Part shown: positions 47,990-58,861 of the stretch, piece after piece
Layout of the letters: every line of letters starts with the position of its first letter
How positions within the stretch are numbered: position 1 is the first letter of the stretch
Source: Zanthoxylum bungeanum
Taxonomy: Eukaryota; Streptophyta; Magnoliopsida; Sapindales; Rutaceae
Assembly: GCA_019454045.1 (NCBI GenBank)
Contig: SKCR01021385.1
Coordinates: 27,776-91,775, forward strand
Length of the DNA stretch: 64,000 nucleotides
Reading direction: 5' to 3'
Notes under the pieces: generated by a model
The model's input: only the letters and a program-made list of their open reading frames with translations
Told to the model about the DNA's origin: nothing
The model's database searches: none
Translations under genes and position numbers: made by a program

Positions 47990-49700
47990 GAACATCAAGT
48001 CTCAAGTCATAACTATATGTGGTATCTACAACAATTCCCAAGCTACATATGTAGATGTCGATTGGGAAAAACATCAAGCATCAAGCCATACATGCATAAG
48101 ATCAACAACAAGTCCCAAGCTACATATGTAGATGTCGATTGGGAAAAACATCAAGCATCAGGCCATACAAGCATAAGATCAACAATAAGTCCCAAGCTAC
48201 ATATGTAGATGTCGATTGGGAAAAACATCAAGCATCAAGCCATACAAGCATAAGATCCACAACAAGTCCCAAGCTACATGTAGATGTCGATTGGGAAAAA
48301 CATCAAGCATCAATCTACACATGCATGAAATCCACAATAAATCCCAAGCTACACTTATGTAGATGTCGATTGGGAAAGACATCAAATATCAAGCTATACA
48401 CGCATGAAATCCTCAATAAATCCCAAGCTACACTTATGTAGATGTCGATTGGGAAAGACATCAAACATCAATCTACACATGCATGAAATCCACAATAAAT
48501 CCCAAGTTACACTTATGTAGATGTCGATTGGGAAAGACATCAAATATCAAGCTATACACGCATGAAATCCTCAATAAATCCCAAGCTACACTTATGTAGA
48601 TGTCGATTGGGAAAGACATCAAACATCAATCTACACATGCATGAAATCCACAATAAATCCCAAGCTACACTTATGTAGATGTCGATTGGGAAAGACATCA
48701 AATATCAAGCTATACACGCATGAAATCCTCAATAAATCCCAAGCTACACTTATGTAGATGTCGATTGGGAAAGACATCAACATCAATCACATGCATGAAA
48801 TCCACAATAAATCCCAAGCTACACTTATGTAGATGTCGATTGGGAAAGACATCAAATATCAAGCTATACACGCATGAAATCCTCAATAAATCCCAAGCTA
48901 CACTTATGTAGATGTCGATTGGGAAAGACATCAAATATCAAGCTATACACGCATGAAATCTCAATAAATCCCAAGCTACACTTATGTAGATGTCGATTGG
49001 GAAAGACATCAAACATCAATCTACACATGCATGAAATCCACAATAAATCCCAAGCTACACTTATGTAGATGTCGATTGGGAAACATCCAATATCAATCTA
49101 CACATGCATGAAATCCACAATAATCCCAAGCTACACTTATGTAGATGTCGATTGGGAAAGACATCAAGTATCAAGCCATACAAGCATAAGATCTACAACT
49201 AGTCCCAAGCTACATATGTAGATGTCGATTGGAAAAACATCAAGTATCAAGCCATACAAGCATAAGATCTACAACTAGTCCCACTACATATGTAGATGTC
49301 GATTGGGAAAACATCAAGTATCAAGCCATACAAGCATAAGATCTACAACTAGTCCCAAGCTACATATGTAGATGTCGATTGGGAAAAACATCAAGTATCA
49401 AGCCATACAAGCATAAGATATGCAACTAGTCCCAAGCTACATATGTAGATGTCGATTGGGAAAACATCAAGTATCAAGCCATACAAGCATAAGATCTACA
49501 ACTAGTCCCAAGCTACATATGTAATGTCTATTGGGACTGACATCAAGTATCAAGCCATACAAGCATAAGATCTACAACTAGTCCCAAGCTACATATGTAG
49601 ATGTCGATTGGGAAAAACATCAAGTATCAAGCCATACAAGCATAAGATCTACAACTAGTCCCAAGCTACACATGTAGATGTCGACTGGGACAAATTGACT
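47990..49700 (-). repeat. Array 2: about 22 units of about 77 bp, each with a nested hairpin
   Basis: GTAGATGTCGATTGGG recurs about 22 times from 48049 to 49673, every 72-80 bp. Each unit contains TCCCAA, then CTACA-loop-TGTAG, then TTGGGA. The outer 6-bp and inner 5-bp stems persist while the loop varies (none, TA, CA or CTTA). Two subfamilies occupy separate blocks (about 48340-49140 and 49140-49700), a sign of local amplification. Confidence 0.92.
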
Positions 49701-50119
49701 TGATGAAAGTCCAAAAGAATTTTCATACTACCTAACTTGATAAAGATTGGTCGATTGGACCTAAAGGAGATCCAAGAAAGTTTTTTTTTTTATTCTACTA
49801 GGAATGATAAAAGATTCCCTATGTAGTATGGAGTTGGCAATAATAAATCAATGTAGCATGAAGATGATGACTAACCTTTGACTTAGTCTGGAGGAGTTGA
49901 CAATAATTCCAAGTTGTCTGGAGAGATTGGAAGTTTTCCATGTAGCCTGAAGTGGATAGCCATCCACATTGTCGTATGGAGAATAGTTTTGTTGTTTGGC
50001 TTTGTGTTCATGCTCCACATACACCAAGAAAGCATATTATTATTTTGACTTTCGTTGAAGCCTGCTCCTTCTTTTCTTCCACGTACTACTTGTGTCGATT
50101 CAAAAATGAGACCTTTCAT

Positions 50120-50760
50120 ATAATCATTCCATGCTACAAGTGAAGATGCTCGTATGTAGAGTCAAAAAAGCCAAGCCAAAGCACTCCATGCTACACGTGA
50201 AGATGCTAGAATGTAGAGTCAAAAAATCCAAGCCAAAGCACTCCATGCTACACGTGAATATGCTTGCATGTATAGTCAAAAATGCCTAGCCAAAGCACTC
50301 CATGCTACACGTGAAGATGCTAGCATGTAGAGTCAAAAAATCCAATCCAAAGCACTCCATGCTACACGTGAATATGCTTGCATGTATAGTCAAAAATGCC
50401 TAGCCAAAGCACTCCATGGATCACGTGAAGATGCTTGTATGTAGAGTCAAAAAAGCCAAGTCAAAATACTTCATGCTACACGTGAAGATGCTTGCATGTA
50501 GACTTAAAAAATCCAAACTAAAGCACCCAATGAATCACGTGAATATGCTTATATGTAGACTCAAAAAATCCAAGCCAAAGCACCCAATGAATCACGTGAA
50601 TATGCTTATATGTAGACTCAAAAAATCCAAGCCAAAGCACCCAATGAATCACGTGAATATGCTTATAAGTAGACTCAAAAAATCCAAGCCAAAGCACCCA
50701 ATGAATCACGTGAATATGCTTATATGTAGACTCAAAAAATCCAAAAATAAAAATGAAAGA
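50120..50760 (-). repeat. Array 1: 57-bp repeat with CACGTG in every unit
   Basis: CACGTG occurs at 50194, 50251, 50308, 50365, 50422, 50479, 50536, 50593, 50650 and 50707, exactly 57 bp apart each time. A further degenerate unit lies near 50137. There are no indels across ten units although bases vary. Because 57 is a multiple of three, 19-residue periodic frames stay open on both strands. The minus-strand (sense) one at 50518-50781 is strongly hydrophobic. Confidence 0.95.
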
Positions 50761-51689
50761 AACTACAAGTATGAAACACAAGCGAGAGTTGAATGTTTAG
50801 TGGTCAACTGGTATGTCCAAAAATGGGCAATGCAAGCCATGAAAGCAAACATGTATTGTGCTTATATGGATGTGTTAATGAAGGCGTATGTTGGCTAGGC
50901 CATGCATGATTTGTCTCTTTCTGTATGGAGTGTAGCATGGGATTTTCAAGGTGATGGGTGATAAGCTTACATCTTTTGTAGGCGTATGATGTTTATGCAT
51001 ATGGGATGGTTCGTGAATGGTGGAATAAAGAGAGGTATTATTTCCACTATACTTATCTGATGGTTTTCAAAAATCAGAATATCTTGTAGTGTCGAATGGG
51101 ACCTGGTCATTTTAAATCAAGTTGGATCCCATATGTCTTGGCCTGTGCATGGTGTTTTGTCGAATGGACCATTTCTCCTTTGCATGTGGCTTTGTCGAGT
51201 GAACCCCACAATCATCTCTTCTTTGAATATAATTTTACAGATATGATCTAGCATGTGGTCTCATAGTAGGCTATTCTTACAGTCTACATTTGTTTAAGGA
51301 CTACATGTGGCAGAGTGCTTTCTTCGGTGTAGATTGGAGATAATTACTCCAACATTTCCTTTCACACGGAAGATGTGACTTGTTGTGAAAGGTCGGCTGG
51401 TGAAATGTGATGGTTTTTTTAGTGATTAAATGGATGGTTGTTTGATGATGAATTTTCACTTGCCATATTCTTGAATGCTCATAAGAGATTGAGTTTGATA
51501 AGATAGTTGAAATGACTTGTTGCCTCATGCTACTATTGGAGATTAGTACTCGAGTTTTACATGGATCAATTTTCATCTTCCATTGATTGTAAATGTTATG
51601 TAGAGTGGCTGATTATGCCACTACAGGATCTTGTGTCTGTTTGTAAAGATTGTCGACCGAGTGGTATTTGCTTGCTATGAATCGCTAAG
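50761..51689 (-). other. Unique non-coding leader of the tandem-array element
   Basis: Between the primer site and the first array. No reading frame with recognisable homology on either strand, and no repeats. By position it is the 5' untranslated leader, where packaging and dimerisation signals would be expected. Confidence 0.6.
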
Positions 51690-51707
51690 GCCCCACGGTG
51701 GGCGCCA
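51690..51707 (-). other. tRNA-Lys primer-binding site
   Basis: The minus strand reads TGGCGCCCACCGTGGGGC, three bases after the 5' LTR. It complements all 18 terminal bases of plant tRNA-Lys as I know it (…GCCCCACGGTGGGCG plus CCA). This fixes the orientation of an element that has no coding region. Confidence 0.9.
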
Positions 51708-51710
51708 AAT

Positions 51711-52375
51711 TGTGGATGCTGGATTTCGGCCGAGGTCCACAATCAGAATTTGTAGGTTGGGGGCATTAGCGATCCTGCAAGACAAAGGTAGAATGAGCGG
51801 GAGTAGACTACCCACCGGTGTGGTGGGTGCCGGGGGCACTCCGACGCCCAAGTCAGTAGTATGAAATGAGTAGTAAATGCATAAAATGTGAAAGCAAGGC
51901 TTATTATTACCTTAACTTTCTTATAGTGGCCGTGAGGGCGATGATATGTGTTTTGAAGAAGGGAATTCTCTGAGAACTTTTGTCTACGAACAGTAGCTAG
52001 TAAGCCATCGAGAAGCCTGTCTAGAACTTTGAATTATCTCCCCTTTTATAGATCTGAAAAGAGATTACTCTGTAGCTGTGATAAGTGCTGACCTCTCTGG
52101 CAGATGAGCCCACAACGTGCTTTGGATTCAACTTTCGGCGTGGAAGAATATTTGCATGTGTTTGTGTTTTTAGAAAAAGAGAATAGTTAGTAACAATTGT
52201 TTTATGCTGTCTACTTATTTGGCTTTTCATTTGTAGAGTTATGTACCGATGGAATAAAGTCTTTTGGGCTGGGTTCTTCCAATATGGTTTTTAAGGGCCA
52301 ATATTTGTGGGCTTTTGGTATTGAATTTTGATGTGAAAAGACAATTTTACCCCTGGCCCAAATTTGGCACGTACA
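51711..52375 (-). repeat. 5' LTR of the tandem-array element
   Basis: 665 bp. It contains the minus-strand TATA box TATAAAAGGGGAG. The reading frame of the host hAT transposase resumes directly after the TSD at 52376-52380. Confidence 0.95.
52044..52050 (-). promoter_or_regulatory. TATA box of the tandem-array element
   Basis: The minus strand reads CTATAAAAGGGGAG, a near-ideal plant TATA box, within the 5' LTR and about 330 bp before its end. Also present at about 46000-46006 in the 3' LTR. With intact LTRs this promoter may be functional. Confidence 0.65.
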
Positions 52376-52380
52376 GTTGA

Positions 52381-53423
52381 CCGTATTCGACAGGCTGTAA
52401 AATTCATTAGATAATCTCCTTCTAGGCTGCAAAAGTTTAATGAATGTGTAGCTATTGAGAAAATTGATAGCAAGTGTATGTTGAATCTTGATGGTCCCAC
52501 AAGTTGGAATTCCACCTACAAGATGCTTGATGTGGCTTTGAAATTCAGAAATACTTTTGAGATATATGATGACCTAGATCCAAATTTTAGTAGAGATCTT
52601 ACATTAAATTATGATTGAGTTCATATGAATGATGATTGGAACAATATCAATAGCTTGGTAGTTTTCCTACGACACTTCTATGAGATTACATTACGTGTCT
52701 CTCGAATGAAATATTAACTGCCAATACTTTTTTGAGGAGATTACTGCAATTGATTGGTTGTTGAATGAGTTGGAGAACAGTGATGACATGGATATGAGTG
52801 CTATGGCAATAAAAATGAGGCAAAAGAATGAGAAATATTGGGGGAAAGTGACAAAATGAACAAATTGATTTACATAGCTGCCATTCTTGATACTATGAGA
52901 AAATTATAGTATGTTGAATTTGCATTAGAGCACATGTACAGAAAAGAATTAGGTGGCCAATTGGCTAAGAGTGTGAAAGATGCAATTTATGATCTATATA
53001 GGATTATAAGAAGCTTGCATCTGCAAACAGTCAGGGACCTCCAATTCTATCTTTGCTGCCTTATCATCATCTACGACTTGTGAACAAGGCAACGATCTTG
53101 CAGTTCCTGTATCAAAGCTTATGATATCCAAGTATAAGAGGTTTAGGTCTGAATCTCATAGAGGTGATGCAAAATCTGATTTGGAAAAGTATTTGACAGA
53201 GGAAGGTGAAGACGACTGTGATGACTTTGAAATTTTTCGATGGTGGCAGCTTAACTCTTCCAGGTTTCTTTTACTTTCAGAGATGGCACCTGATGTGCTA
53301 GCAATACCAATGTCAAATGTTGCATCGGAGTCAACTTTTAGCACATGTGGGAGAGTACTGGATGAATTTATGAGCTCTTTGACTCCTAAAATTGTAGAAT
53401 CCTTAATGTGTTCTCAAGATTGA
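52381..53423 (+). pseudogene. hAT transposase, C-terminal part with dimerisation domain
   Basis: Continues RIRQAVKFIR directly from the upstream segment, then TAA. Further pieces read CMLNLDGPTSWNSTYKMLDV and KLIYIAAILDTM. The final open frame starts at 53121, with the hAT dimerisation domain at about 53238-53420 (FRWWQLNSSRFLLLSEMA, DVLAIPMSNVASESTFST, LTPKIVESLMCSQD). TGA at 53421-53423 replaces the conserved Trp after SQD. Several stops and shifts lie between 52400 and 52920. Confidence 0.9.
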
Positions 53424-54013
53424 CTTCACATTCCTTGAAGAAAATTATTGAAAATGAGGAACAAATAGAAGAAGTTGTGAAGCTTGAGCAAGGTAAATGG
53501 AAAAAATCAATATTCAACATTCCTTGCTGAGTTGCTACCTTGCTGATGCTGAGTTATTGAGCCCGAGGCCCTGAGTTGCTGACTTTGAATATGATTAATG
53601 AAAATTGTTTATTTATTAGTTGTTGAACACCGAATATGTTTGTATTTTTGATGGATTTTGTAATATAATTTTGAGTTGTCTTCTGACTTTCTGAATTGCC
53701 TTCTCAAAAATGCTTGATAAGTTGATGAATTTATATCTGTGTTAAATTGTCTTCTGATTTGTTGTCTTTTGATGAATATGAATTTATATTTGTGTAATTG
53801 TGTTAAATTGATTTGTTGAATGTTGATGAATTTATATTTGTTGGACTGGTTAATAATCGAATTAACCAAATCGACCAAAATATAATGGTTAATTGGTTAA
53901 TGGTTATGTGTCATAATATGGTTAAATCGGTTGCACATTTATTTAAACGAAAAATATCGGTTCGGTTAAAAAATCAAGGATTAACCTACCGAACCGACCG
54001 ATACACACCCATA
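53424..54013 (+). other. hAT 3' untranslated and subterminal region
   Basis: AT-rich, ending in a CGGTT/AACCG-rich patch (GGTTCGGTTAAAAAATC, ACCGAACCGACCG) and the terminal ATACACACCCATA. The motif clusters mirror those at 40200-40360 near the left end. Confidence 0.75.
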
Positions 54014-54650
54014 ATTCCACCGACTCTGATGTCAGCCAACGTCACTAGGTCATCATTACAAACGCTACATTCCTCAAACACCATTTATCCAACCAATCAA
54101 ATTAGCTCATTCCTCAGACACTGCACTAGCCTATGGCGGCTCTGCTCTGCCACAACACTGACCTATGTACAACTGTTAGAGGCTACTTTTAATGAGAACT
54201 GTTGCTTTGCTTCTGTCATCATTAGCCTTCTAGAGCACATCTTCTCAGTTAAGGGATATGTCATATGACTCAAATACCGGTCGGCTTGTGATCTCATTTT
54301 CGTTCCTCGAGTATGATACTTATCAAAGTCATGTCTTTCAACTCTTCAACTGGGTCGAGTTCATACGTAGGGACCTTGTCAGGTCGGTTTTTACAAACTA
54401 TCAAACAATCCCAAAATCATTTTTTCATGTGATCGGGTCAGTATCACTACTTGCTTCATTTTCAACATGTTATGTCTGTGGGATATCTTCTCTATACCAT
54501 GTAGTCGGGTCTTCTTGTCAAACCTCATCTCTTTCTGGGCCATTGGATCTTTACCATCTATTTTCGGCTAAGTGTAATCTCTCTCTCTTCCACCCTCCCG
54601 ATATCTGGACCTTACTCGAAGTAATAGCTTAAAAAAATAACCATCCAACA
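54014..54650 (-). repeat. Older Gypsy LTR, second half (minus orientation)
   Basis: Read on the minus strand from 54650 it starts TGTTGGATGGTTATTTTT, close to the gag-only LTR start TGTTGATGGTGTTTTT. It later has TACTGACCCGATCACATGA, where that LTR has TACCGACCCGACCACATGA. With 39820-40180 it makes one LTR of about 1.0 kb, split by the hAT insertion. Open frames in it are chance. Confidence 0.7.
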
Positions 54651-55700
54651 TATGCTTTAGAATTCATATTATCTTTCTTTTTTAAACCATATAGATAAAA
54701 AAAAAAATTTTTTTTTTACCATATTTATATCATTTTCCTTCTCAATATCAACCGACAATGCCAATAGCGAATTATCTCTTTGTTTCAGCTTCAGAGCCAT
54801 GCTAATGATTTTGGGTCATAATTTTTTTTTTATAACAAAACAAGAGTTTATTACTGCACTGAAATGGAGAGACACACTAGGACAAAAAATCCACCAAAAT
54901 CATTTAGTACAATTCCCATCACCCAAAACAAGTTACAAGAAACAATATCCAATATGAATTGATACAGAAAAATGAATACCCATATGAAATAAAAACATAA
55001 AGAGAGGTGCATTTTTAACAATAACATGTTAAATCTACTGTTTAATAATATTATTGCGTTCTTATCAATCAAATTAAGCTTTCAAATTTAGTAATTTTTA
55101 TAACATAGTATTCGAGTCAAGTACAAATTCTTTTCTGTTTCAATTATTTCTGATTCAATTTTTTGACTCACTTTTAAGTTCTTAGCTAGTTTATGATAGA
55201 GATTGAAGAAAATTTCGATTTTCGATCAGGATTTTAGAATTCATACCGTTCAATAAAAAATTCAGGATTTCGAATTATTCCATTCAGAATTCGAGATGAA
55301 TAAAAAATCGATATAAGATTCAAGCTGAAGAATGCTGCAAAAATACAAGCAGAAGTGCATGCCAAGCTTAACCCACCAAATGGCCAAATGGTGGACTGTA
55401 TTATACAAAGAGGTAGTTAATAAATTAATGATGGCTAAAATTGTGTATTGATAGGTATTATTAGGTAATAGGGTGGGGGTGACCCCAAGTCTCTTCCAAT
55501 TGACTAGTTTTGCTTGAGCAACACCCCTAACCACCAAGAAAGAGTAGGGGCATCTTTATCCATTTGTGGTTAAAAGCTTTATGGTGAAAACAACACAACA
55601 TGGAGAGTGAAATGATGTAAAATATACACACCCCTCAATAATAATAATAATAATAATAAGTGTACCCAACAAGCAAAGTTAATGAAGGAGTCAGAGGGGG
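54651..55700. other. AT-rich non-coding sequence
   Basis: Homopolymer runs, a short ATA microsatellite at 55637-55658, and no reading frame with recognisable content. Nothing else seen. Confidence 0.5.
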
Positions 55701-55884
55701 CTTTTTTTTTTATATATTTGTTGGAATCGCTGGAAATTTCACGGTCAAACTATCTATTTCGGGCTTAAGCGGAGCAAGTAAAACTTTCAGCTGTCTCAGA
55801 CTCTTACAAGAAACGCACTCATTGGATTCGAACTCAAGAGCTCAAGGTGAGATCTTGAACCCTACACCACCAAGTCACGCTTAT
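55701..55884 (-). mobile_element. tRNA-like SINE copy 2
   Basis: The minus strand reads GCGTGACTTGGTGGTGTAGG, GGTTCAAGATCTCACC and GAGTTCGAATCC (B-box-like), then the shared body TGCGTTTCTTGTAAGAGTCTG, and ends in an A-rich tail (the T10 run at 55702 on the plus strand). It is collinear with the other four copies. Confidence 0.85.
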
Positions 55885-57372
55885 GTAGTAGAGGGAGACA
55901 CTTATGCTTATGTAGTATTTAAAAGTAACAATTTCTCACACATATTCATTTTCAAATTAATCATTTTGTATTCTTTATCATATCAGTTAAAAAAATGTTG
56001 TGTTCAATCATAAGGTCTTCGTTATAAGTAGGATATGGGGAAAACTTGATATACGCGATCTTATCCTTTTTTTTTTTATAGAGATTATTTATAAGGTTCG
56101 AATAAACCATAACTAAACGGCTAACAATAGCAAGATGTGGATTCAGTTATAACTAATATATATACACATGTTGTAATGTTTTATTTGTGGGGAAAGAAAA
56201 ATTTAGAAAGGGAGGGCAAATGGTCACAAAGTTGCATGACTTGTGGGGTGGGGTGGGGTGGGGTAAAGTTTCCACTTCAAAGACACCAACCCTCAAAAGC
56301 AAAGCCACACCAATATTCTATTTGATTTACCCAACAATGCAATTGTGTGTGTGTCTTTATATCATTTGTTTCTTATATTTTAAAAATATTTAAGAGGATG
56401 TGTATGGGGCCGGCCCAGACAAGAAGGGCCCACATGATTGGACCTCAATGGGGCCCAAAAGTGGTTAAGGAAGCACTAGCATTATATGATATATTCCTTA
56501 CCTATGACAAAAGCAATGATGGCTGATGGCTGATGGCTAAAGCAAAGATAGTAACCCCTCCACCACCCATATAAGCATTAGCCATTAGCAAATTAGAATT
56601 TTACCAATTTGCAATAACAAGAAGCCAAAAGAAGACCAAAAGTGAACATAAATACAAGAGGAGGGGGACAAAGTGGAAGGATGTTAATCCCATCACTTAA
56701 AAAGTTTTGAAAATAAACAAAAAAAAAAAAAAAAAAAATCCCATTTGACTTTGTTATAGCTCATCATATAATTGATTGTCCTACATTTATATTATACATT
56801 AATGAGGAAATATGTCATGCATTAGCCAATCCTTTATGTGTAATATGTCTGCTACCTCCATCATGTTGAAAAAAAAACTAGCATTATTTATTTAATCATA
56901 GAAAATGTTATGAATACGGATAAATAATACAAATCTAGCCATAGATATTTATGTGGTTAGATCTGTGTCATTGATAGAGGGAAAATGAATCAATAATATA
57001 AATCTAGTCACGTAAACATTTGTGATTGGATTTATGTCATTTGTCTGTGTCTGTATCTGTATCCTGACTCTTTAATCATTTTAAACAGAAAATTTCACTC
57101 TTAATTTTTTTTTTTTTTTTAAAAATCAAAATCAAAATCTATTTGGTGGTAGAAGCTTGAAGGTTATGTTTCCATAAAAGACAATGAATGTGAATGATAA
57201 ATACAAGACATAGTATCACAAAAAGCAGACCATGGACTCAAAAAATTAGTGTAGACATCAAGAATTTAGAAAAGACTCTTTACTTGTAGTTGTTCCGTCG
57301 TGACTTAGTGTTAAAGTTTCGAATCTTACAAATAATAACTGTATTTGTATGAATAATATAGTCTATGAAGGG
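55885..57372. other. Non-coding sequence
   Basis: No gene recognised. It holds a GGGGT repeat (listed separately), an A-run at about 56720 and a short SINE-like scrap near 57290-57330 (CGTGACTTAGTGTTAAAG, TTCGAATC). Confidence 0.5.
56245..56263 (+). repeat. Four-tract G-quadruplex motif (GGGGT repeats)
   Basis: GGGG at 56245-56248, 56250-56253, 56255-56258 and 56260-56263, separated by single T bases. Four G4 tracts with one-base loops form one of the most stable intramolecular quadruplex types known. Structure in the cell is inference. Confidence 0.9.
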
Positions 57373-57530
57373 CATGATTTGGTAGTATAAGATTTATGAT
57401 CTCACATTGAGGTCCTGAATTCGAATTCATGGAGTGTATTTCTTATAAGAGCTTGAAATAGCCGTGGGTTTTACATGTTCTGCTTAAGCCCGTAAGGGGT
57501 TGTTTGACGATTAGATTTCCAACGATTTCA
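57373..57530 (+). mobile_element. tRNA-like SINE copy 3
   Basis: ATGATCTCACATTGAGGTCC and GAATTCGAATTC (degenerate B box), then TTTCTTATAAGAGCTTGAAA and TGCTTAAGCCCG. It ends TTTCCAACGATTTC, followed by an AT microsatellite. More diverged than copies 1, 2 and 5. Confidence 0.8.
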
Positions 57531-57581
57531 AAATATATATATATATATATATGAATAATATCATAAATGATATACATACAT

Positions 57582-57736
57582 AAAGTTTTCACTACTCTCT
57601 CACTGTAGCTACAGTGAGAGAGTATGAAAAATTTTATGAATGTTATTGTAGTTACAGTAAGTTATCGTAGCTCACTGTAGCTACAATAAGTTATTATAGT
57701 TCACTGTAATTACAATAAAAGAGTTGAGAAAACTTT
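57582..57736. mobile_element. Palindrome-rich miniature inverted-repeat element (155 bp)
   Basis: The ends AAAGTTTTC and GAAAACTTT are exact inverted repeats, extending with mismatches over about 30 bases. Inside is a perfect 32-bp palindrome at 57593-57624 centred on CTGTAG/CTACAG, and three further CTGTA(G/A)(C/T)TACA cores. No coding capacity. The TSD is unclear, so the superfamily is open. Confidence 0.75.
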
Positions 57737-58861
57737 CAAAAAAAAATTATTTCTCGAATAATATTTGCCCAAACTCAGTATATTTGGAACCTTTGAAAGG
57801 TCTTTTTCTTATATCAAGAGTAGACTCTCTCTCCTCCTTTCTTTTCATGTCTACAAAGACTACAATGTGATAGAGAGAGAGAGAAAGGACTGTGTCTGAA
57901 CTGATAAATACATAATAATGCCGACAGCACCAAATATGGAGCATGAAATTGCTTTCCTTTCACTTGTTGAAAGTCAATTTCATTGCTTTTGTTTTCTGCA
58001 ATATGTATGAATTATTTTGTTGCCACATGCTTAAGGGAGCAAAGTCATTGTTTCAAGATTGCAAAAATCTTTTTTTCCCCCTTTTTGTTGAAAATGGATT
58101 AATATTCAAGCTTTCCATTAGCAAATCCAAACAAAGATTTGTTCCAATCATATATTACCTATATATATACATAGTAACATTAATAAGATACCCTCTTGCC
58201 CACTTCCACTACAATTTCATAAATATCAAATTAATTACATCTTTGATTACTTTCATTACTAAAAAAAATGCAGTTTTATAGTTTAATAACAATATTAAAT
58301 TATTGATTAAAATTGTCAAAGTGATAAATGACTTTGTTTGATTATCTTGGTCCACTTCTTTTAATATTTATGTTGTATAATGATTAAGTAACTAATATTC
58401 AACAATATTGCATTTTTTAGGGGCTCATTTTAGAGGGGAAAAAAGATGGCCCTGTAGAAAAAAATTTCATTTAATGAAATGAGGGTATTTCTCAAATTTA
58501 TTAACAGAATTTGTAGTTATACTCAGCAGACCTCGAGTAATCCCATTATATATCGTATGAACTTTAGTTCATGGGCTCCGGTAGAACCCTGATTATAATA
58601 TTCTAATAAAAAATAATATTGGCCTTAATATTCAAAATTTTTATCAGTACTTGACCTTAATATCCAATCCCTGCGAGTTTTGGTATGAGCACCGTTTAAA
58701 TAAGGATTTTATTTCTATTAGAATGAGAATGGCAATACATATATCCGACTCATCTAACTAATGAGTACATAAATATATTCTCTTATTCGAACTGGATGAT
58801 TTTTTGATCTCAAATGATAATATATACATATACACACACATTCACACACACTATGTTGAGA
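57737..58861. other. AT-rich non-coding sequence
   Basis: No gene or element recognised. A CA-rich microsatellite lies at about 58830-58850. Confidence 0.5.

Larger units (their letters stand above)
45668..52375 (-). mobile_element. Young non-coding LTR retrotransposon built of tandem arrays (6.7 kb)
   Basis: TSD GTTGA at 45663-45667 and 52376-52380. The LTRs (666 and 665 bp) appear identical except for one indel. The tRNA-Lys primer site lies on the minus strand beside the right-hand LTR, so the element reads right to left. The interior (46334-51710) has no gag, protease, RT, RNase H or integrase homology in any frame. It holds a 57-bp array, a roughly 77-bp array and a 67/137-bp array, with about 1 kb of unique sequence (50760-51690) after the primer site. 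It resembles large non-autonomous (LARD-like) elements, but the three-array interior is unusual. Confidence 0.93.
40181..54013 (+). mobile_element. hAT transposon, inactivated, carrying three nested elements
   Basis: Left end TAGGAGTGTGCAT and right end (reverse complement) TATGGGTGTGTAT match at 10 of 13 positions. Both ends have CGGTT/AACCG subterminal repeats typical of Ac-like hAT. The transposase gene carries a BED finger at its start and the hAT dimerisation domain at its end. Without the nested insertions the element is about 4.7 kb, a normal autonomous size. An 8-bp TSD is not clear, although both flanks belong to one older LTR. Confidence 0.85.

Noticed and set aside
48017..49068. 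Short repetitive frames over the 77-bp array
   Set aside because: The period is not a multiple of three and units vary in length; frames are broken and have no homology.
47990..49700. CRISPR-like array
   Set aside because: Nothing is unique between repeats: whole units of about 77 bp are near-identical, the setting is a plant LTR element, and there are no cas genes.
53813..54632. Two frames of 151 and 124 codons as genes
   Set aside because: They fall on the hAT right end and on an old Gypsy LTR read backwards; no domain or conserved motif.
57285..57330. A tRNA gene near CGTGACTTAGTG...TTCGAATC
   Set aside because: Too short for a cloverleaf; it matches the SINE head with an internal deletion.
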